DNA of 64,000 bases from Bog-473 sp035552395 (GCA_035552395.1 DASZLL010000112.1:55007-119006); one strand, 5' to 3'. Counted from the stretch's first letter, positions 16,950 to 28,860 are shown. Made by a program: numbers and translations. Notes: generated by a model not told the origin, from the sequence alone.

Positions 16950-18370
16950 CTAGTAGACGAGAGCGGGCTCGTCCTCGTCGGACGGCCCCCCTTCGGCGGA
17001 TGGGGTGCTGTCGTTGAGGAACCGGGCGATCGGGTCGTGATCGAGCGGTTTGCGGCCGTATCGGATCATCAGCCATGTGTCGGCGATCCCGAATGCGATG
17101 AAGATGAGATAGAAAACAACGAGCGAGATCCAGACGTCCGTCGTCGAGACCGACGTCGAGACTCCTTGGGCCGTCTTCATGAGGCCCTGGACGATCCAGG
17201 GCTGCCGCCCGTTCTCGGTAAGCATCCACCCGGCGGTGTTCATCAAGAACGGGACGACGACCGCCCATGGTGCGATGCGCAGGAACCAGCGGGCGCGGTC
17301 GAGGCGATGCCGATAGAGCAGCCAGGCTCCCCACAGCGCGAAAAGCATGACCAGGGTGGCCAGGTATGCCATCACCCGCATCGACCAGTACTGGATGAAG
17401 ACATTCGGCACGTAGTCCCCAGGCCCGAACTCCTTCTGGTACTCGGCATTGAGCTGGTTGAGTCCCTGCACCTCGCCGTCGACGTGGTTGGTGGCGAGGA
17501 TGGAGAGCAGGCTCGGGATCAGAATGATCTGGGTGGGGGTCTGGTCGTTTTTCCCGCCGCCGATCTGGACGGCGGAGAACGCGCAGTGGCTGGGGCACGT
17601 GTTCCACAGGGCTTCCGCCGCCGCGATCTTCATCGGCTGGTACGTCGCCTCCACGACACCGAGCTCGCTCCCGACGAAGATCGCAATCGGCGTCGACAGC
17701 AAGAGGACGACGAGTGAGATGACCGCGGTGCGGCGGAACGCGTCGACCTCCGTCTGGCGGCGCAGGTGCCAGGCCGAGATGCCCAGCATGATCAGCGCCC
17801 CGGTGACGAGCGACGCCAGGATCACGTGGACGAAGCTCCAAAGGAACACGGGGTTGGTGAAGAGCGCGAAGAAATTGTTCAGCACGGGCTGTTTGGCCCC
17901 GTTGAGGGTGTAGCCGACGGGGTGCTGCATCCAGGAGTTTGCCGCCAGGATGAAGACGGCCGAGATCACCGTCCCGGCCGAGACCATCCAGATGCAGGCC
18001 AGGTGCGCCTTCTTCGATAAGCGGTTCCACCCGAAGATCCATAGGCCGAGGAACGTGGATTCCAAGAAGAAGGCGACCAGCCCCTCGAAGGCCAGGGGCC
18101 CGCCGAAGACGTTGCCGACCAGGCGGGAGAAGACCGACCAGTTCATCCCGAACTCGAACTCCTGGATGAGACCCGTGACGACCGCGATCGCCACGTTGAT
18201 GAGCAAGAGGGCACCGAAGAAGCGCGCCAGGCGGAGGTAGGTGGCGTCCCCGTTGCGGTACCACCCGGTCTCGAGCAACGCCACGAGGAAGGCGAGGCCG
18301 ATGGTGATCGGGACGAAGAGGAAGTGGTAGATGCTCGTGCTGGCGAACTGCCAGCGGGCCAGATCCAGGC

Positions 18371-18374
<4 letters not shown>
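16950..18374 (-). CDS. cydA: Cytochrome bd oxidase subunit I
   Basis: The 474-residue protein starts at GTG overlapping the cydC stop (GTGA). The family start is LARWQFASTSIYHFLFVPIT, carrying the haem b595 ligand His. Further blocks include FEFGMNWSVFSRLVGNVFGG and PLAFEGLVAFFLESTFLGLW (with the GWN..SKKAH segment), QPMKIAAAEALW and GRQPWIVQGLMKT. The length indicates the short Q-loop type. CydA carries haems b558, b595 and d and oxidises quinol. Cytochrome bd supports respiration at low oxygen and under nitrosative or sulfide stress. Confidence 0.98.
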
Positions 18375-20211
<1,837 letters not shown>

Positions 20212-20215
<4 letters not shown>

Positions 20216-21954
20216 GTGTTCGCAACCCCGACGTCGCCCACCGGGACCGGCGCCGGCGGCAGCTCCACCACCCGGTCGGCCAGGGCGGCCAACGCGGGGC
20301 GGTGCGCCACGATCAGGGCCGTCCGGCCGCTGAGCAATGCACGGATGGCGGCGAGGACGTCCGCCTCTGTCTCGTTGTCGAGGCTGGCCGTCGGCTCGTC
20401 CAGCAACAAAAGTGGCGCGTTCCGCACGAAGGCCCGGGCCAGGGCGAGGCGTTGACACTCCCCGGCCGAGAGCCCCACCCCGCCTTCGCCTAACTGGGTT
20501 TCGACACCGTGCGGAAGCCGTCGGACGACCTCGGTCAGGCCAGCGGCATCGAGTGCGGCAGCGATGCGGGCGTCGCTCGCATCCGACCGTCCGAGCCTGA
20601 CGTTCTCGGCCACGGTGCGGGCGAAGAGGTGAGGCCGCTGCGGCACCCAGGCCAGGTGGTCGCGCCAGTCGTCGAGGTCGGCGTCGGCCAGGTCGACCTC
20701 ACCGAGACGGACGATGCCGGCGTCGGGGCGCCGCAGACCGAGGACGACGGAGAGCAGTGTCGACTTGCCACACCCGCTTGGGCCGGTGAGCGCGACCGTT
20801 TCCCCCGGCTGGACGGTCAGCTCCGCCTCGTGGAGCGCGGGGATCCGCCGGCCCGGGTATGTGAATTCCAGGTCGCGGATGAGGATGCCCGTGCCGGCGG
20901 CGCGCCGCCGCCCGCCGCCAGTCCCCACATCGGGCGCCTCAATCAGTTCGAAGATCTCCTCCGCCGCTTTCATTCCGTCCGCGCTGGCGTGAAAGTGGGT
21001 GCCGAGGGCGCGCAGGGGAAGGTACGCCTCGGGTGCCAGCACGAGCACGAAGAACGCGTGGTGGAAGCCCAGGCTGCCGCCGAGAAGGCGCAGCCCCACC
21101 GCAACCGCCACCAGGGCGACCGACACGGTGGCCAGGAGCTCGAGCACGAGCGACGACAGGAAGGTCAGCCGGAGCGTCGCCATGGTGGCGGAGCGATAGC
21201 GGTCGGTGACGTCGGCGATGGAGCGGGCCTGCGCTTTGGCCCGGCCGAACACCTTGAGCGTGGGGAGTCCGGTCACGACGTCGAGGAAATGCCCAGCCAG
21301 CTTCTGCAGCGCGCGCATCCGTTTGGCCGTGCGGTCCCGGGTCGTCGTACCGACCAGGGCCATGAAGATCGGGATGAGCGGCACGCTGACGGCGATCAGC
21401 ACAGCGCTGACCCAGTCCGCGCCGGCGACCACGCCGATGACGGCGAGGGGGACAATCACGGCGAGGAGCACCTGGGGCAGGTAGCGGGAGAAGTAGCCGT
21501 CGAGGGCGTCGATGCCCGAAGTCAGGAGTACGGCCACTTGGCCCGTGTCGCGCCGGTCGAGCGCGGCCGGCCCGAGTGCGGCGGCTCGTTCTGCGGCGGC
21601 GCGGCGCAGGTCTGACTTGGCCGAGGCCGAGGCTCGGAAGGCGGCCCTCTCGGCGGCCCAAGCGAGCAGGGCTCGTCCCGCCACAATGGCGAGCAGCGCG
21701 ATCACCGGCGCCCGCAGCGACGCCACCCCGCGGTGGTCGATGAAGGCGCCGCTCACGATCGTGGCGATCAGCCAGGCCTGCGCGATCACTGCGAACGCCG
21801 CCGCCCCGCCGACGGCGATCGACAGGAGCAGGTAGGCGCGTGTCGCCCGCGCATAGTGCAGCAGCCGGGGGTCGAAGGGACCGCCGGAACGTCCCGTCGA
21901 GCCGGCTGCGGTGGAGGGAGACCGCCGCGTCGTCAACCTCGGCTCACCGTCCAA
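20212..21954 (-). CDS. cydD: Cysteine/glutathione ABC exporter subunit CydD
   Basis: The 580-residue half-transporter has transmembrane helices near LLLSIAVGGAAAFAVIAQAW and the CydD-type block SGIDALDGYFSRYLPQVLLA. The ATPase carries Walker A GPSGCGKST, signature LSAGECQRLALARAFV and Walker B APLLLLDEPTASLD. It forms the heterodimer with CydC. It is the first gene of cydDCAB; the order with the exporter genes ahead of cydAB differs from the common cydABDC order. The phosphoribosyltransferase gene diverges about 110 bp upstream. Confidence 0.95.
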
Positions 21955-22065
21955 GAGCGCCCCTTTCCCCGCCCGAGGTTTTACAGGCCGGTTCCTCCCC
22001 GCGCCACTGTGATTACCTCGAGGCGGCGAACGCCAGGGACAGCGGACCTATGCTCCTTATGAGCC

Positions 22066-22680
22066 ATGACGACGACCGCCGCTCGTACCTATACGACCAC
22101 GGTCGGGAGCCAGACCGTGGAGCTTCCGCTCGTCGCCCTGTCCGATGAGCTGACGATCGCGTTGCTCATTTGCGTCGACATGGGGGTGAAGTTCGCAGAG
22201 ACGGCGGGGCGGGAGCTGGCCGAGATGATGCGGCCGGCCGAACCCGACATCGTCGTGTCCGTCGCGACGATGGGGATTCCGCTGGCCATCGAGGCCAGTC
22301 GCGCCCTCGGCCTCGATGACTACGTCATCCTCCACAAGACCCCGAAAATCCACCTGGGCGAGACGTGGTCCGAGCCCGTCTACTCCATCACGACGGACAA
22401 GCCCCAACGGCTGCGGATGGATCCGGCCCGGGTCGACGCCGTCCGCGGCCGCAGGGTTGCCATCGTCGACGACGTCATCTCCACCGGTGCCTCGTTGTCC
22501 TCGGCCTTGCGCCTGGTGCGGCGCATGGATGCGATACCCGTGGTCATCGGCACCCTGATGACCGAGGGTGGGGGATGGAGGCGCGCTCTCGGCGAGGACG
22601 CCGCGCTGGTGCGGACCCTCGGCGCCATGCCCTTGTTCCACCCCGACGGCCGAGGCGGCCTGGCCGAAGACTGGGACTGA
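22066..22680 (+). CDS. Phosphoribosyltransferase (purine type)
   Basis: The 204-residue protein contains the PRPP-binding loop RRVAIVDDVISTGASLSSAL and the upstream strand PDIVVSVATMGIPLAIEASR with a flexible-loop region YVILHKTPKIHLG. This arrangement resembles adenine/xanthine phosphoribosyltransferases, which join a free base to PRPP. It converges, with a 39-bp gap, on an NCS1 nucleobase permease, which suggests uptake followed by salvage. The exact base is not deducible. Confidence 0.87.
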   Translation: MTTTAARTYTTTVGSQTVELPLVALSDELTIALLICVDMGVKFAETAGRELAEMMRPAEPDIVVSVATMGIPLAIEASRALGLDDYVILHKTPKIHLGETWSEPVYSITTDKPQRLRMDPARVDAVRGRRVAIVDDVISTGASLSSALRLVRRMDAIPVVIGTLMTEGGGWRRALGEDAALVRTLGAMPLFHPDGRGGLAEDWD

Positions 22681-22719
22681 GCGACAGGGATGCCGGCCGG
22701 GCGCTCACGCCGGGCCCGT

Positions 22720-24258
22720 TCAGGCGGCGAGCAGCCCTTCCTCGTGCAGGAGGCTGTCCTGCGCGTCGCCCTCGCGACCACGGACGCCCCGCCAGGCCAG
22801 GACCCCGTAGACGAGCCCACCCACGCCCATCCCGAGGAACACGCTGAAGTCGGCTCCCTGATTGTGGTACGTGACCTCGTTCAGCCAGTGGGGAACGGTG
22901 AACGTCGCCGACAGCGCCGAGATGGCGGCGAACATGCCGATCAGCTGGGCGATCCACGCGGGCCAGTGGACGCCGCCCCTGCGCCAGTAGAGCGAGTCGC
23001 GCCCGGTCTTCTGTAGCTGGCTCGGCACATAGCGAGAGCGGCGAAGAACCCAATCCACGAGGAAGATGGCGCTCCAGGGCGCGATCCAAATGATCACGAC
23101 GTCGACGAAGTCCGACAGGTACGTCGTGAACGACGAGCTGAAGACGGCGTACATCGTGACGCCGAAGGCGATGACACAGTCGATGAGCACAGCGTGATAG
23201 CGCTTGACCGGAACGCCGATTGCCTGAAGTGAGACTCCAGACGAGTACATGTCCAGACTGTTGATGCCGAAGATCTGCACGACGGCAAAGATGAGAAAAA
23301 CCACGACGAACCATGCGGGGATGAAGCTCTGATGGGCGAACGGGATGAGCGCCCCTGCCGTCCCGCCGATGTTCGCGACGAACGTTCCGACAACTGCGCC
23401 GAGTGTCATGATCAGGATCTCCGGCACGGCCGTGCCGAGGAAGACCCATCCGACAATCCCCTTCCTGGAGGTATTGGTGGGGCAGTAGCGCGTGTAGTCG
23501 TTGCCGTTCTCGGTCCAGCCGAGCCCGCTGAGGGCGATTGTAAAAGCAAGGCCGGCCATGTAGAGCTGCCAACCCGCTCCGTGGGGTACTGCGTTGAGTT
23601 GTGCGTGTGGAATGGAAAACCCGAGCATCACGGCGAAGAGCACGACGAAGGGAAGCACCAGTAGTCGGAGCGTCTTGACGATTGCGGCGTGGCCAAGGAA
23701 CGGGAGAATCCCCTGGATCAGCACGGCGAGGATGACCAGCACGACCTTGGCGGGATCGCCAGGCAGGAAGCCCGCCTTGATCATGAGGACGATGCCCGCC
23801 CCGACGATGAGGATGAGCCCTTCGACCTCGAATCCGATCTGGGTGACCCAGTTGAAGAATGCGATGGGCCGCGATCCGTTCGGCCCGAAGGGCGCTCGGT
23901 TGATGGCCATGACCGTGGTTCCGGCGTTCGGCCCTTGCAACGAGCACAGCCCGAGAAGGAAGAACGACAAGTTGCCAATGATGATGAGCGACAGCGCCTG
24001 AGCGAACGTAAAGCCGAATGTCATCAGGATGGCGCCGTAGATGAAGTACTCGATCTGTACGCTCGCCCCGGCCCACATCCCGAACACGTCCCTCGGCGTC
24101 GCCCAGCGCTCGCTCTCGGGAATGAAGTCGATCCCGTGCTGCTCGACGTGGAACGCCTCTTTGGACTCGGGGTCGTGGATGATCGCCACGTCTTCGGCGA
24201 AGTCCTCGGTGACCGTCACCGTTGCTACCTCCCTTGTGGTCGCCTCGAGATCCATCAT
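22720..24258 (-). CDS. NCS1 family nucleobase/cation permease
   Basis: The 512-residue membrane protein has about 12 hydrophobic segments. The N-terminal part GIDFIPESERWATPRDVFGM, the LGLCSLQGPNAGTTVMAINR segment and APFGPNGSRPIAFFNW are typical of the PurP/CodB/allantoin permease (NCS1) family. NCS1 proteins import purines, cytosine, hydantoins or allantoin with Na+ or H+. Two adjacent ATGs exist; the first is used here. The neighbouring phosphoribosyltransferase supports a nucleobase substrate, by inference. Confidence 0.9.
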   Translation of the reverse strand: MMDLEATTREVATVTVTEDFAEDVAIIHDPESKEAFHVEQHGIDFIPESERWATPRDVFGMWAGASVQIEYFIYGAILMTFGFTFAQALSLIIIGNLSFFLLGLCSLQGPNAGTTVMAINRAPFGPNGSRPIAFFNWVTQIGFEVEGLILIVGAGIVLMIKAGFLPGDPAKVVLVILAVLIQGILPFLGHAAIVKTLRLLVLPFVVLFAVMLGFSIPHAQLNAVPHGAGWQLYMAGLAFTIALSGLGWTENGNDYTRYCPTNTSRKGIVGWVFLGTAVPEILIMTLGAVVGTFVANIGGTAGALIPFAHQSFIPAWFVVVFLIFAVVQIFGINSLDMYSSGVSLQAIGVPVKRYHAVLIDCVIAFGVTMYAVFSSSFTTYLSDFVDVVIIWIAPWSAIFLVDWVLRRSRYVPSQLQKTGRDSLYWRRGGVHWPAWIAQLIGMFAAISALSATFTVPHWLNEVTYHNQGADFSVFLGMGVGGLVYGVLAWRGVRGREGDAQDSLLHEEGLLAA

Positions 24259-24329
24259 GGACGCCCCACAGAGGCGACCGAGGGATGGACGGCTACACCA
24301 TTGGGGTTGCCCGACCGTGCGTCAAGTAT

Positions 24330-24350
24330 TCGAGCCGTCTGGCGGCTCGA
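24330..24350 (-). terminator. Stem-loop after the amine-utilisation operon
   Basis: A perfect 8-bp inverted repeat (TCGAGCCG / CGGCTCGA) with a 5-nt loop lies 15 bp beyond the DUF2505 stop, between that operon and the NCS1 permease gene. It probably separates the two minus-strand units; there is no U-run. Confidence 0.6.
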
Positions 24351-24365
24351 CGCCGCAGGTGGCGC

Positions 24366-24857
24366 TCAGCCTCCGAGCTGGGTGCGCATGAAGTCCACTG
24401 CCTTGCCCTGCATGTCGCGCGCCTGGTGCTCAATGAAGCGCTCCACGATGGGGCCGGCTCCGAAGATCTTCACCCGGGCGTCCAGAGAGAACGTCTCGAG
24501 AGTGGCGCCCTCCTTGACCGCCAGCGCGATGGCGCCTTCGATCTGCGTCTTGTCGGCCATGGTCCCGGGCGTCATCGTGAAGGTCGAAGTCGATGCAGCG
24601 GGATCGAACGTGCTCACCTCGGTGGTGACGACCTCGTCCCCGAAGATCTTGCGCACCGGGCCCGGCATGTTCGGTCGCTGTCCGTAACGGATAGTCCGCA
24701 CCAACCCGCCGGTGACGTCACCCTGCTGGGAGACGACCTCGGCCGAGGTGGACCCCAGGGCCTCTAGGTGCATCCGGACCGTGAAGTCGGGGTCGAAATA
24801 GAGAGCCCAGAATGCTTCGGGGCTGCAGTTCCATCGGTATTCGAGCGAGAGCCTCAT
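24366..24857 (-). CDS. DUF2505 family protein (START/SRPBCC-like)
   Basis: ATG 24857 overlaps the upstream stop (ATGA) and gives 163 residues: MRLSLEYRWNCSPEAFWALY, a TTEVSTFDPAAST strand, and the end VERFIEHQARDMQGKAVDFM. This matches DUF2505, an actinobacterial group with a helix-grip (polyketide cyclase/START-like) fold that could bind a hydrophobic ligand. No function is known. It is the last gene of a translation-coupled operon with a SnoaL-like protein and amine-metabolising enzymes. Confidence 0.78.
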   Translation of the reverse strand: MRLSLEYRWNCSPEAFWALYFDPDFTVRMHLEALGSTSAEVVSQQGDVTGGLVRTIRYGQRPNMPGPVRKIFGDEVVTTEVSTFDPAASTSTFTMTPGTMADKTQIEGAIALAVKEGATLETFSLDARVKIFGAGPIVERFIEHQARDMQGKAVDFMRTQLGG

Positions 24858-25369
24858 GGCGTCAGGTCGAACAGCATGTGATGTCCGAGGTCTCCCACCA
24901 GGTCGATCATGACGTGCATTGTCTCGACGCGCCACTGGCTCTGCACCTGCCGGTACGTGTGGCGGTATCGGCCGGCGATCACGGGCTGCAGCGCCATCTC
25001 GCCAGGCACGGCCTGGAGCACCGTGAAGTACGAGCGGCTGGCGGCGCTCGTGCCATCATCACCGACGTCCACCAGCACGTTGGTCATCACGTGCTTGGTA
25101 CGCGGCGTCCCGTCCTCGTAGCGCCGGGTGCTGCGGGTATAGAGCTTCTCTATCGCCTCGCGCCCGCTGACCGCGTCGCCGAAGCCCTCGAACGTCATCG
25201 TCGCGTGCTCGAGCAGCTCGGCCACCCCGGCAAAGTCCCCCTCGTCAATGCGCTCGGCGTAGGTGTAGATCAGCTGGCTGACCGCCCAACCGGTGGCCGC
25301 GCTGGGCGGGGCGACGTCACCACTTGTCTCCACCGGTTCCTGCATGGCCGAGATTTTGACACCGATCAT
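24854..25369 (-). CDS. SnoaL-like/NTF2-fold protein
   Basis: The body (AVSQLIYTYAERIDEGDFAG, MTFEGFGDAVSGREAIEKLY, TKHVMTNVLVDVGDDG, GRYRHTYRQVQSQWRVETMH) is a SnoaL_4/NTF2-like cone fold, as in small isomerases, cyclases or dioxygenase beta subunits. ATG 25369 is chosen because it forms an ATGA overlap with the upstream FAD oxidase; ATG 25345 is an alternative. No catalytic role can be assigned. The 3' end overlaps DUF2505. Confidence 0.8.
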   Translation of the reverse strand: MIGVKISAMQEPVETSGDVAPPSAATGWAVSQLIYTYAERIDEGDFAGVAELLEHATMTFEGFGDAVSGREAIEKLYTRSTRRYEDGTPRTKHVMTNVLVDVGDDGTSAASRSYFTVLQAVPGEMALQPVIAGRYRHTYRQVQSQWRVETMHVMIDLVGDLGHHMLFDLTP

Positions 25370-26784
25370 TGGCCGAGGAGGCGTCCAAGGATTGTCGCGG
25401 TCTTGCTCGGGCGTCCGCGGCGGGTCTCGCTCCGGTCGGCCAGCTTCATCGTCCACAGCCCGGCATTGACGCCCAACCAGCGCATTGGCTCGCGCTCCCA
25501 GCGGGGTGAGTGATGGTTCACCCACGGCAGCCTTGTGAGCTCGGAGTCGTTCCCGGTGATGAGATCGGCCAGCGTGCGCCCGGCCAGGTTGGAGGTGGCC
25601 ACGCCGTCACCGACATACCCGCCGGCCCAGGCCAGCCCGGAGCGACGGTCGTAGCCGACGGAGGAGTGCCAGTCGCGCGGAATGCCCAATGGCCCACCCC
25701 AGGAATGGGTGAATCGCGCCTCGCGCAAGGACGGGAACAGATCGACCAGCGTCTCCCGCAACAACGCGTGCACTGCCGGCTCCCGGTCGAACTCGGGGCG
25801 TACCGCCGAACCGTAGTGATACGGCGCTCCCCGGCCGCCGAAGGCGAGGCGACCGTCTGCCGTCCGTTGCCCGTAGATGATCATGTGCCGATGGTCGGCG
25901 AACGTGGCGCGCCTTTCGAGACCGGCGTCCGACCAGAACGCGGGGTCAAGCGGTTCGGTCGCCACCATGAGTGAGTACACCGGGACGATGTCCCGGCGCG
26001 AGCCCGGCAGCGTCGGCGTCCACGCCTCCGTCGCCCGTACGACCACGTCCGCTCTGATCGTGCCGCCCGACGTCACGACGGATGCCGCCCCTGCTGTTGC
26101 GGACCGGATTTCGGTGACCTCGGTGTGCTCGAAGACGCGCACGCCGTAGCGTTCGACCGCGTCGGCCAAACCCCGGGCCAGCAGCGCCGGCTGGATCGCC
26201 GCGCAATGCGGAGTGAACGTCGCCCCGATCACCTCTGAGGCGCCGAGGACAGCGCGGGTCTCCTCCGGCCCGAGCCAGCGTAAGTCCTCCTCGCCAAAGC
26301 CCAGTGTCCGTTCCTCGTCGACGGCCGCAAGCGCCCGCACCTTCTGGGCCTCGCTCCGTGCAAGGACAAGGGTCCCGCCCTTTTCAAAATGGCAGTCGAT
26401 ACCTTCTTTCGCTGCGCTGGCTCCCACCGCGTCGATGGTCCGCTGCATGGCGTGCCGCATCGAACGCATGGCGTCAGGCCCGTGGCGCCGGGCCAATGCG
26501 GCGTCGGACGTCGCGAACAGCGCCGAGCACCAGCCCCCGTTGCGACCGGACGCCCCAAACCCCGCGACCTCGCGCTCGACGACGGCGATACGAAGTGAAC
26601 GGTCGGCGAGGGCGAGCGAGTAGGCCGTCCACAGACCCGTGAACCCCGCTCCGACGATGCAGACGTCGACGGAGAGGTCCTCGGTGAGGGCGGGACGCGC
26701 CGGCAGGGGAACGGGAATCGCCTCCCACCACAGAGAGAGCCGTTGGTAGCCCGCGGCGCTGCCCGGCGTTACATCCGGCGCCAC
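25366..26784 (-). CDS. FAD-dependent amine/amino-acid oxidoreductase (DAO family)
   Basis: The 472-residue protein has the dinucleotide-binding motif DVCIVGAGFTGLWTAYSLA and the GASGRNGGWCSALFA block seen in gamma-glutamylputrescine oxidase (PuuB) and related glycine/D-amino-acid oxidases. The C-terminal FAD segment is GLAWAGGYVGDGVATSNLAG. It likely oxidises a primary or secondary amine to an imine/aldehyde with release of H2O2 or reduction of a carrier. The start overlaps the aminotransferase stop by 16 nt. A polyamine-related substrate is inferred from the neighbours. Confidence 0.86.
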   Translation of the reverse strand: MAPDVTPGSAAGYQRLSLWWEAIPVPLPARPALTEDLSVDVCIVGAGFTGLWTAYSLALADRSLRIAVVEREVAGFGASGRNGGWCSALFATSDAALARRHGPDAMRSMRHAMQRTIDAVGASAAKEGIDCHFEKGGTLVLARSEAQKVRALAAVDEERTLGFGEEDLRWLGPEETRAVLGASEVIGATFTPHCAAIQPALLARGLADAVERYGVRVFEHTEVTEIRSATAGAASVVTSGGTIRADVVVRATEAWTPTLPGSRRDIVPVYSLMVATEPLDPAFWSDAGLERRATFADHRHMIIYGQRTADGRLAFGGRGAPYHYGSAVRPEFDREPAVHALLRETLVDLFPSLREARFTHSWGGPLGIPRDWHSSVGYDRRSGLAWAGGYVGDGVATSNLAGRTLADLITGNDSELTRLPWVNHHSPRWEREPMRWLGVNAGLWTMKLADRSETRRGRPSKTATILGRLLGQ

Positions 26785-28229
26785 GCCTCGGTGAGCACTT
26801 CGCGCAGTGTCGAGGCCATGAAGTCGATCTCTTCCTGCCCGCAGATGAGCGGGGGCGACAGCTGGATGACGGGGTCGCCGCGGTCGTCGGCCCGGCAGAT
26901 GAGCCCGGCCTCGAATAGGGCACCGGACAGGAAGCCTCGTAGGAGGCGCTCCGACTCCTCGTCGTTGAAGGACAGCCGGGTCGCCTTGTCCTTCACGAGT
27001 TCGATCCCATAGAAGAAGCCCGCCCCGCGCACGTCGCCCACGATCGGGAGGTCGTAGAGCCCTTCGAGGGCGGCGCGGAACGCGCCCTCGGTCGCCTGGA
27101 CGTGCTGGAGGATCTGCTCCCCCTCGAAGACGTCGAGGTTGGCCAGCGCGACCGCGCAGCTGACCGGGTGGCCGGCGAACGTGAAGCCGTGCAGAAACGA
27201 GGCCCCCGGCGCGAGGAAGGGCTCCATGATCCGGTCGGAGGCGATCATGGCGCCGAGCGGTGCATACCCCGAGGTCAGGCCCTTCGCCACCGTGATGATG
27301 TCGGGCTGGTAGCCGTAGCGCAGGGAGCCGAACCAGTAGCCCAGCCGGCCGAACGCGCAGATGACCTCGTCAGATACGAGCAGGACGCCGTGGCGGTCGC
27401 AGATCTCCCGGACCCGGTCGAAATAACCGGGTGGAGGCGGGAAGCAACCCCCGGCGTTCTGCACCGGCTCCAGGTACACAGCGGCCACGGTCTCGGGCCC
27501 TTCGCGCTCGATCGCCCGCTCAATTTCGTCGGCCGCCCATTGCCCGAACGCGACCTCGTCGTCGGCGAACACCTCGGCTCGGTAGAAGTTCGTATTCGGC
27601 ACCTTGATCGCACCGGGTACCAAGGGCTCGAACGGGGTGCGCAACGCGGGGATGCCGGTGATCGACAGCGCGCCCATGGAGGTCCCGTGGTATGCGATGT
27701 TCCGGCTGATCACCTTGGTGCGTTCGGGCTGCCCGATCATCTTGAAGTACTGACGCGCCACCTTCCATGCCGACTCGACGGCCTCGGAGCCGCCGGACGT
27801 GAAGAAGACCCGGTTGAGGTCGCCCGGAGCCAACGCCGCCACCCGGTCGGCGAGCTCCACGGCGCGAGGGTGGGCGTACGTCCAGAGCGGGAAGTAGGCG
27901 AGCGTCTCGGCTTGTTTGGCGCCGGCCTGAGCCAGCTCCGTGCGCCCGTGCCCGAGCTGTGAGGTGAAGAGCCCCGCCAGGCCGTCCAGGTACTTCTTCC
28001 CGTGCTGGTCCCAGACCCAGGCGCCCTCGCCCCGCACGATGACTGGCACTTCGTGGTCCGTGTACAAACCCATGCGGCTGAAGTGCATCCAGAGGTGCCG
28101 TGCCGCCTGGTCGCTGAGATGCGGGGTCTCGGTGACGCGTGCGTCGCCTGGGGCTCGGTCGGCCAGGCGCGATGCGCCAGCTCCCCAGCTCGATCGCTCT
28201 CCAGGAGAGGGGGTGTTCGGCATGGTCAT
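26769..28229 (-). CDS. Class III (omega) aminotransferase, PLP-dependent
   Basis: The 486-residue enzyme has the PLP phosphate block FFTSGGSEAVESAWK, the Asp-containing strand GVLLVSDEVICAFGRLG and the Schiff-base Lys316 in ITVAKGLTSGYAPLGA. This is the class III pattern of putrescine, beta-alanine, taurine and GABA aminotransferases that often use pyruvate. ATGs at 28229 and 28223 are both possible; AAGGA is better spaced for the second. It lies 28 bp after the Lrp/AsnC gene. Alanine made by a pyruvate-linked reaction could be recycled by the divergent alanine dehydrogenase. Confidence 0.92.
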   Translation of the reverse strand: MTMPNTPSPGERSSWGAGASRLADRAPGDARVTETPHLSDQAARHLWMHFSRMGLYTDHEVPVIVRGEGAWVWDQHGKKYLDGLAGLFTSQLGHGRTELAQAGAKQAETLAYFPLWTYAHPRAVELADRVAALAPGDLNRVFFTSGGSEAVESAWKVARQYFKMIGQPERTKVISRNIAYHGTSMGALSITGIPALRTPFEPLVPGAIKVPNTNFYRAEVFADDEVAFGQWAADEIERAIEREGPETVAAVYLEPVQNAGGCFPPPPGYFDRVREICDRHGVLLVSDEVICAFGRLGYWFGSLRYGYQPDIITVAKGLTSGYAPLGAMIASDRIMEPFLAPGASFLHGFTFAGHPVSCAVALANLDVFEGEQILQHVQATEGAFRAALEGLYDLPIVGDVRGAGFFYGIELVKDKATRLSFNDEESERLLRGFLSGALFEAGLICRADDRGDPVIQLSPPLICGQEEIDFMASTLREVLTEAWRRM

Positions 28230-28257
28230 CGTCCTTCCGGAATTTCGACGGGCCCGC

Positions 28258-28767
28258 TCATCGCGTGCCCCAGGTGTAGGTCTGTTTGGCCAGCTTTAGA
28301 TACAAGAAGGTCTCGGTGGCGCGCACGCCGGGGATGCTCCGCACTGAGTCGTTGAGGACGTGCAAGAGCCGCTCGTCGTCCTCGCAGACAATTTCGACGA
28401 GGACGTCGAACGAGCCAGCGCACATCACGACGTAGTCGACCTCGGGTAGCGCGGAGAGCTTCTCGGCCACGCGGCGCACGTCACCCTCGACCGAGATCCC
28501 GATCATCGCCTGACGCGTGAAGCCGAGCTGGAGCGGGTCGGTCACGGCGACGATCTGCATGATCCCCGATTCGCGCAACCGCTGGACCCGGCGCCGCACC
28601 GCGGCCTCCGACAACCCGACCGCTTCGGCAATCGCCCCGTAGGGCTGACGCCCGTCGCGCTGAAGCGCCTCGATGATGGCCCGGTTGGGCCCGTCGAGGA
28701 GAGTGCCAGCCGACGGCCCTGGGTCGCTCGACGCGTCCATTTCCCCGTGCCCGTCCGTCTCGGGCAT
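28258..28767 (-). CDS. Lrp/AsnC family transcriptional regulator
   Basis: The 169-residue protein carries an N-terminal winged helix-turn-helix (NRAIIEALQRDGRQPYGAIA, EAVGLSEAAVRRRVQRLRES) and a C-terminal RAM domain (FTRQAMIGISVEGDVRRVAE, VMCAGSFDVLVEIVCEDDER), the ligand-sensing and octamer-forming part. It starts after GAGGTG. It heads the aminotransferase operon and faces the aldehyde/alanine dehydrogenase operon, so it probably controls both in response to an amino acid or amine. Confidence 0.93.
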   Translation of the reverse strand: MPETDGHGEMDASSDPGPSAGTLLDGPNRAIIEALQRDGRQPYGAIAEAVGLSEAAVRRRVQRLRESGIMQIVAVTDPLQLGFTRQAMIGISVEGDVRRVAEKLSALPEVDYVVMCAGSFDVLVEIVCEDDERLLHVLNDSVRSIPGVRATETFLYLKLAKQTYTWGTR

Positions 28768-28813
28768 CTCACACCTCGCTTCGGTCTGATTCCAGGGCCG
28801 AATCCCCCGTAAT

Positions 28814-28860
28814 GCAGAATTGTGTCATCTCTTCGGGTCTAGTCAAGCAGAATTCGTCAT
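28814..28860. promoter_or_regulatory. Repeated GCAGAATT elements in the Lrp/ALDH divergent region
   Basis: GCAGAATTGTGTCAT (28814-28828) and GCAGAATTCGTCAT (28847-28860) are direct repeats 33 bp apart, close to three helical turns. A third GCAGAATTTCGTC occurs at 28962-28974, within the first codons of the aldehyde dehydrogenase gene. Same-face spacing is usual for Lrp/AsnC binding sites. Confidence 0.5.

Noticed and set aside
15778..18264. Long minus-strand open frame (over 800 codons) covering cydA and cydB.
   Set aside because: It is out of frame with the clear CydA and CydB proteins and has low-complexity Arg/Pro composition.
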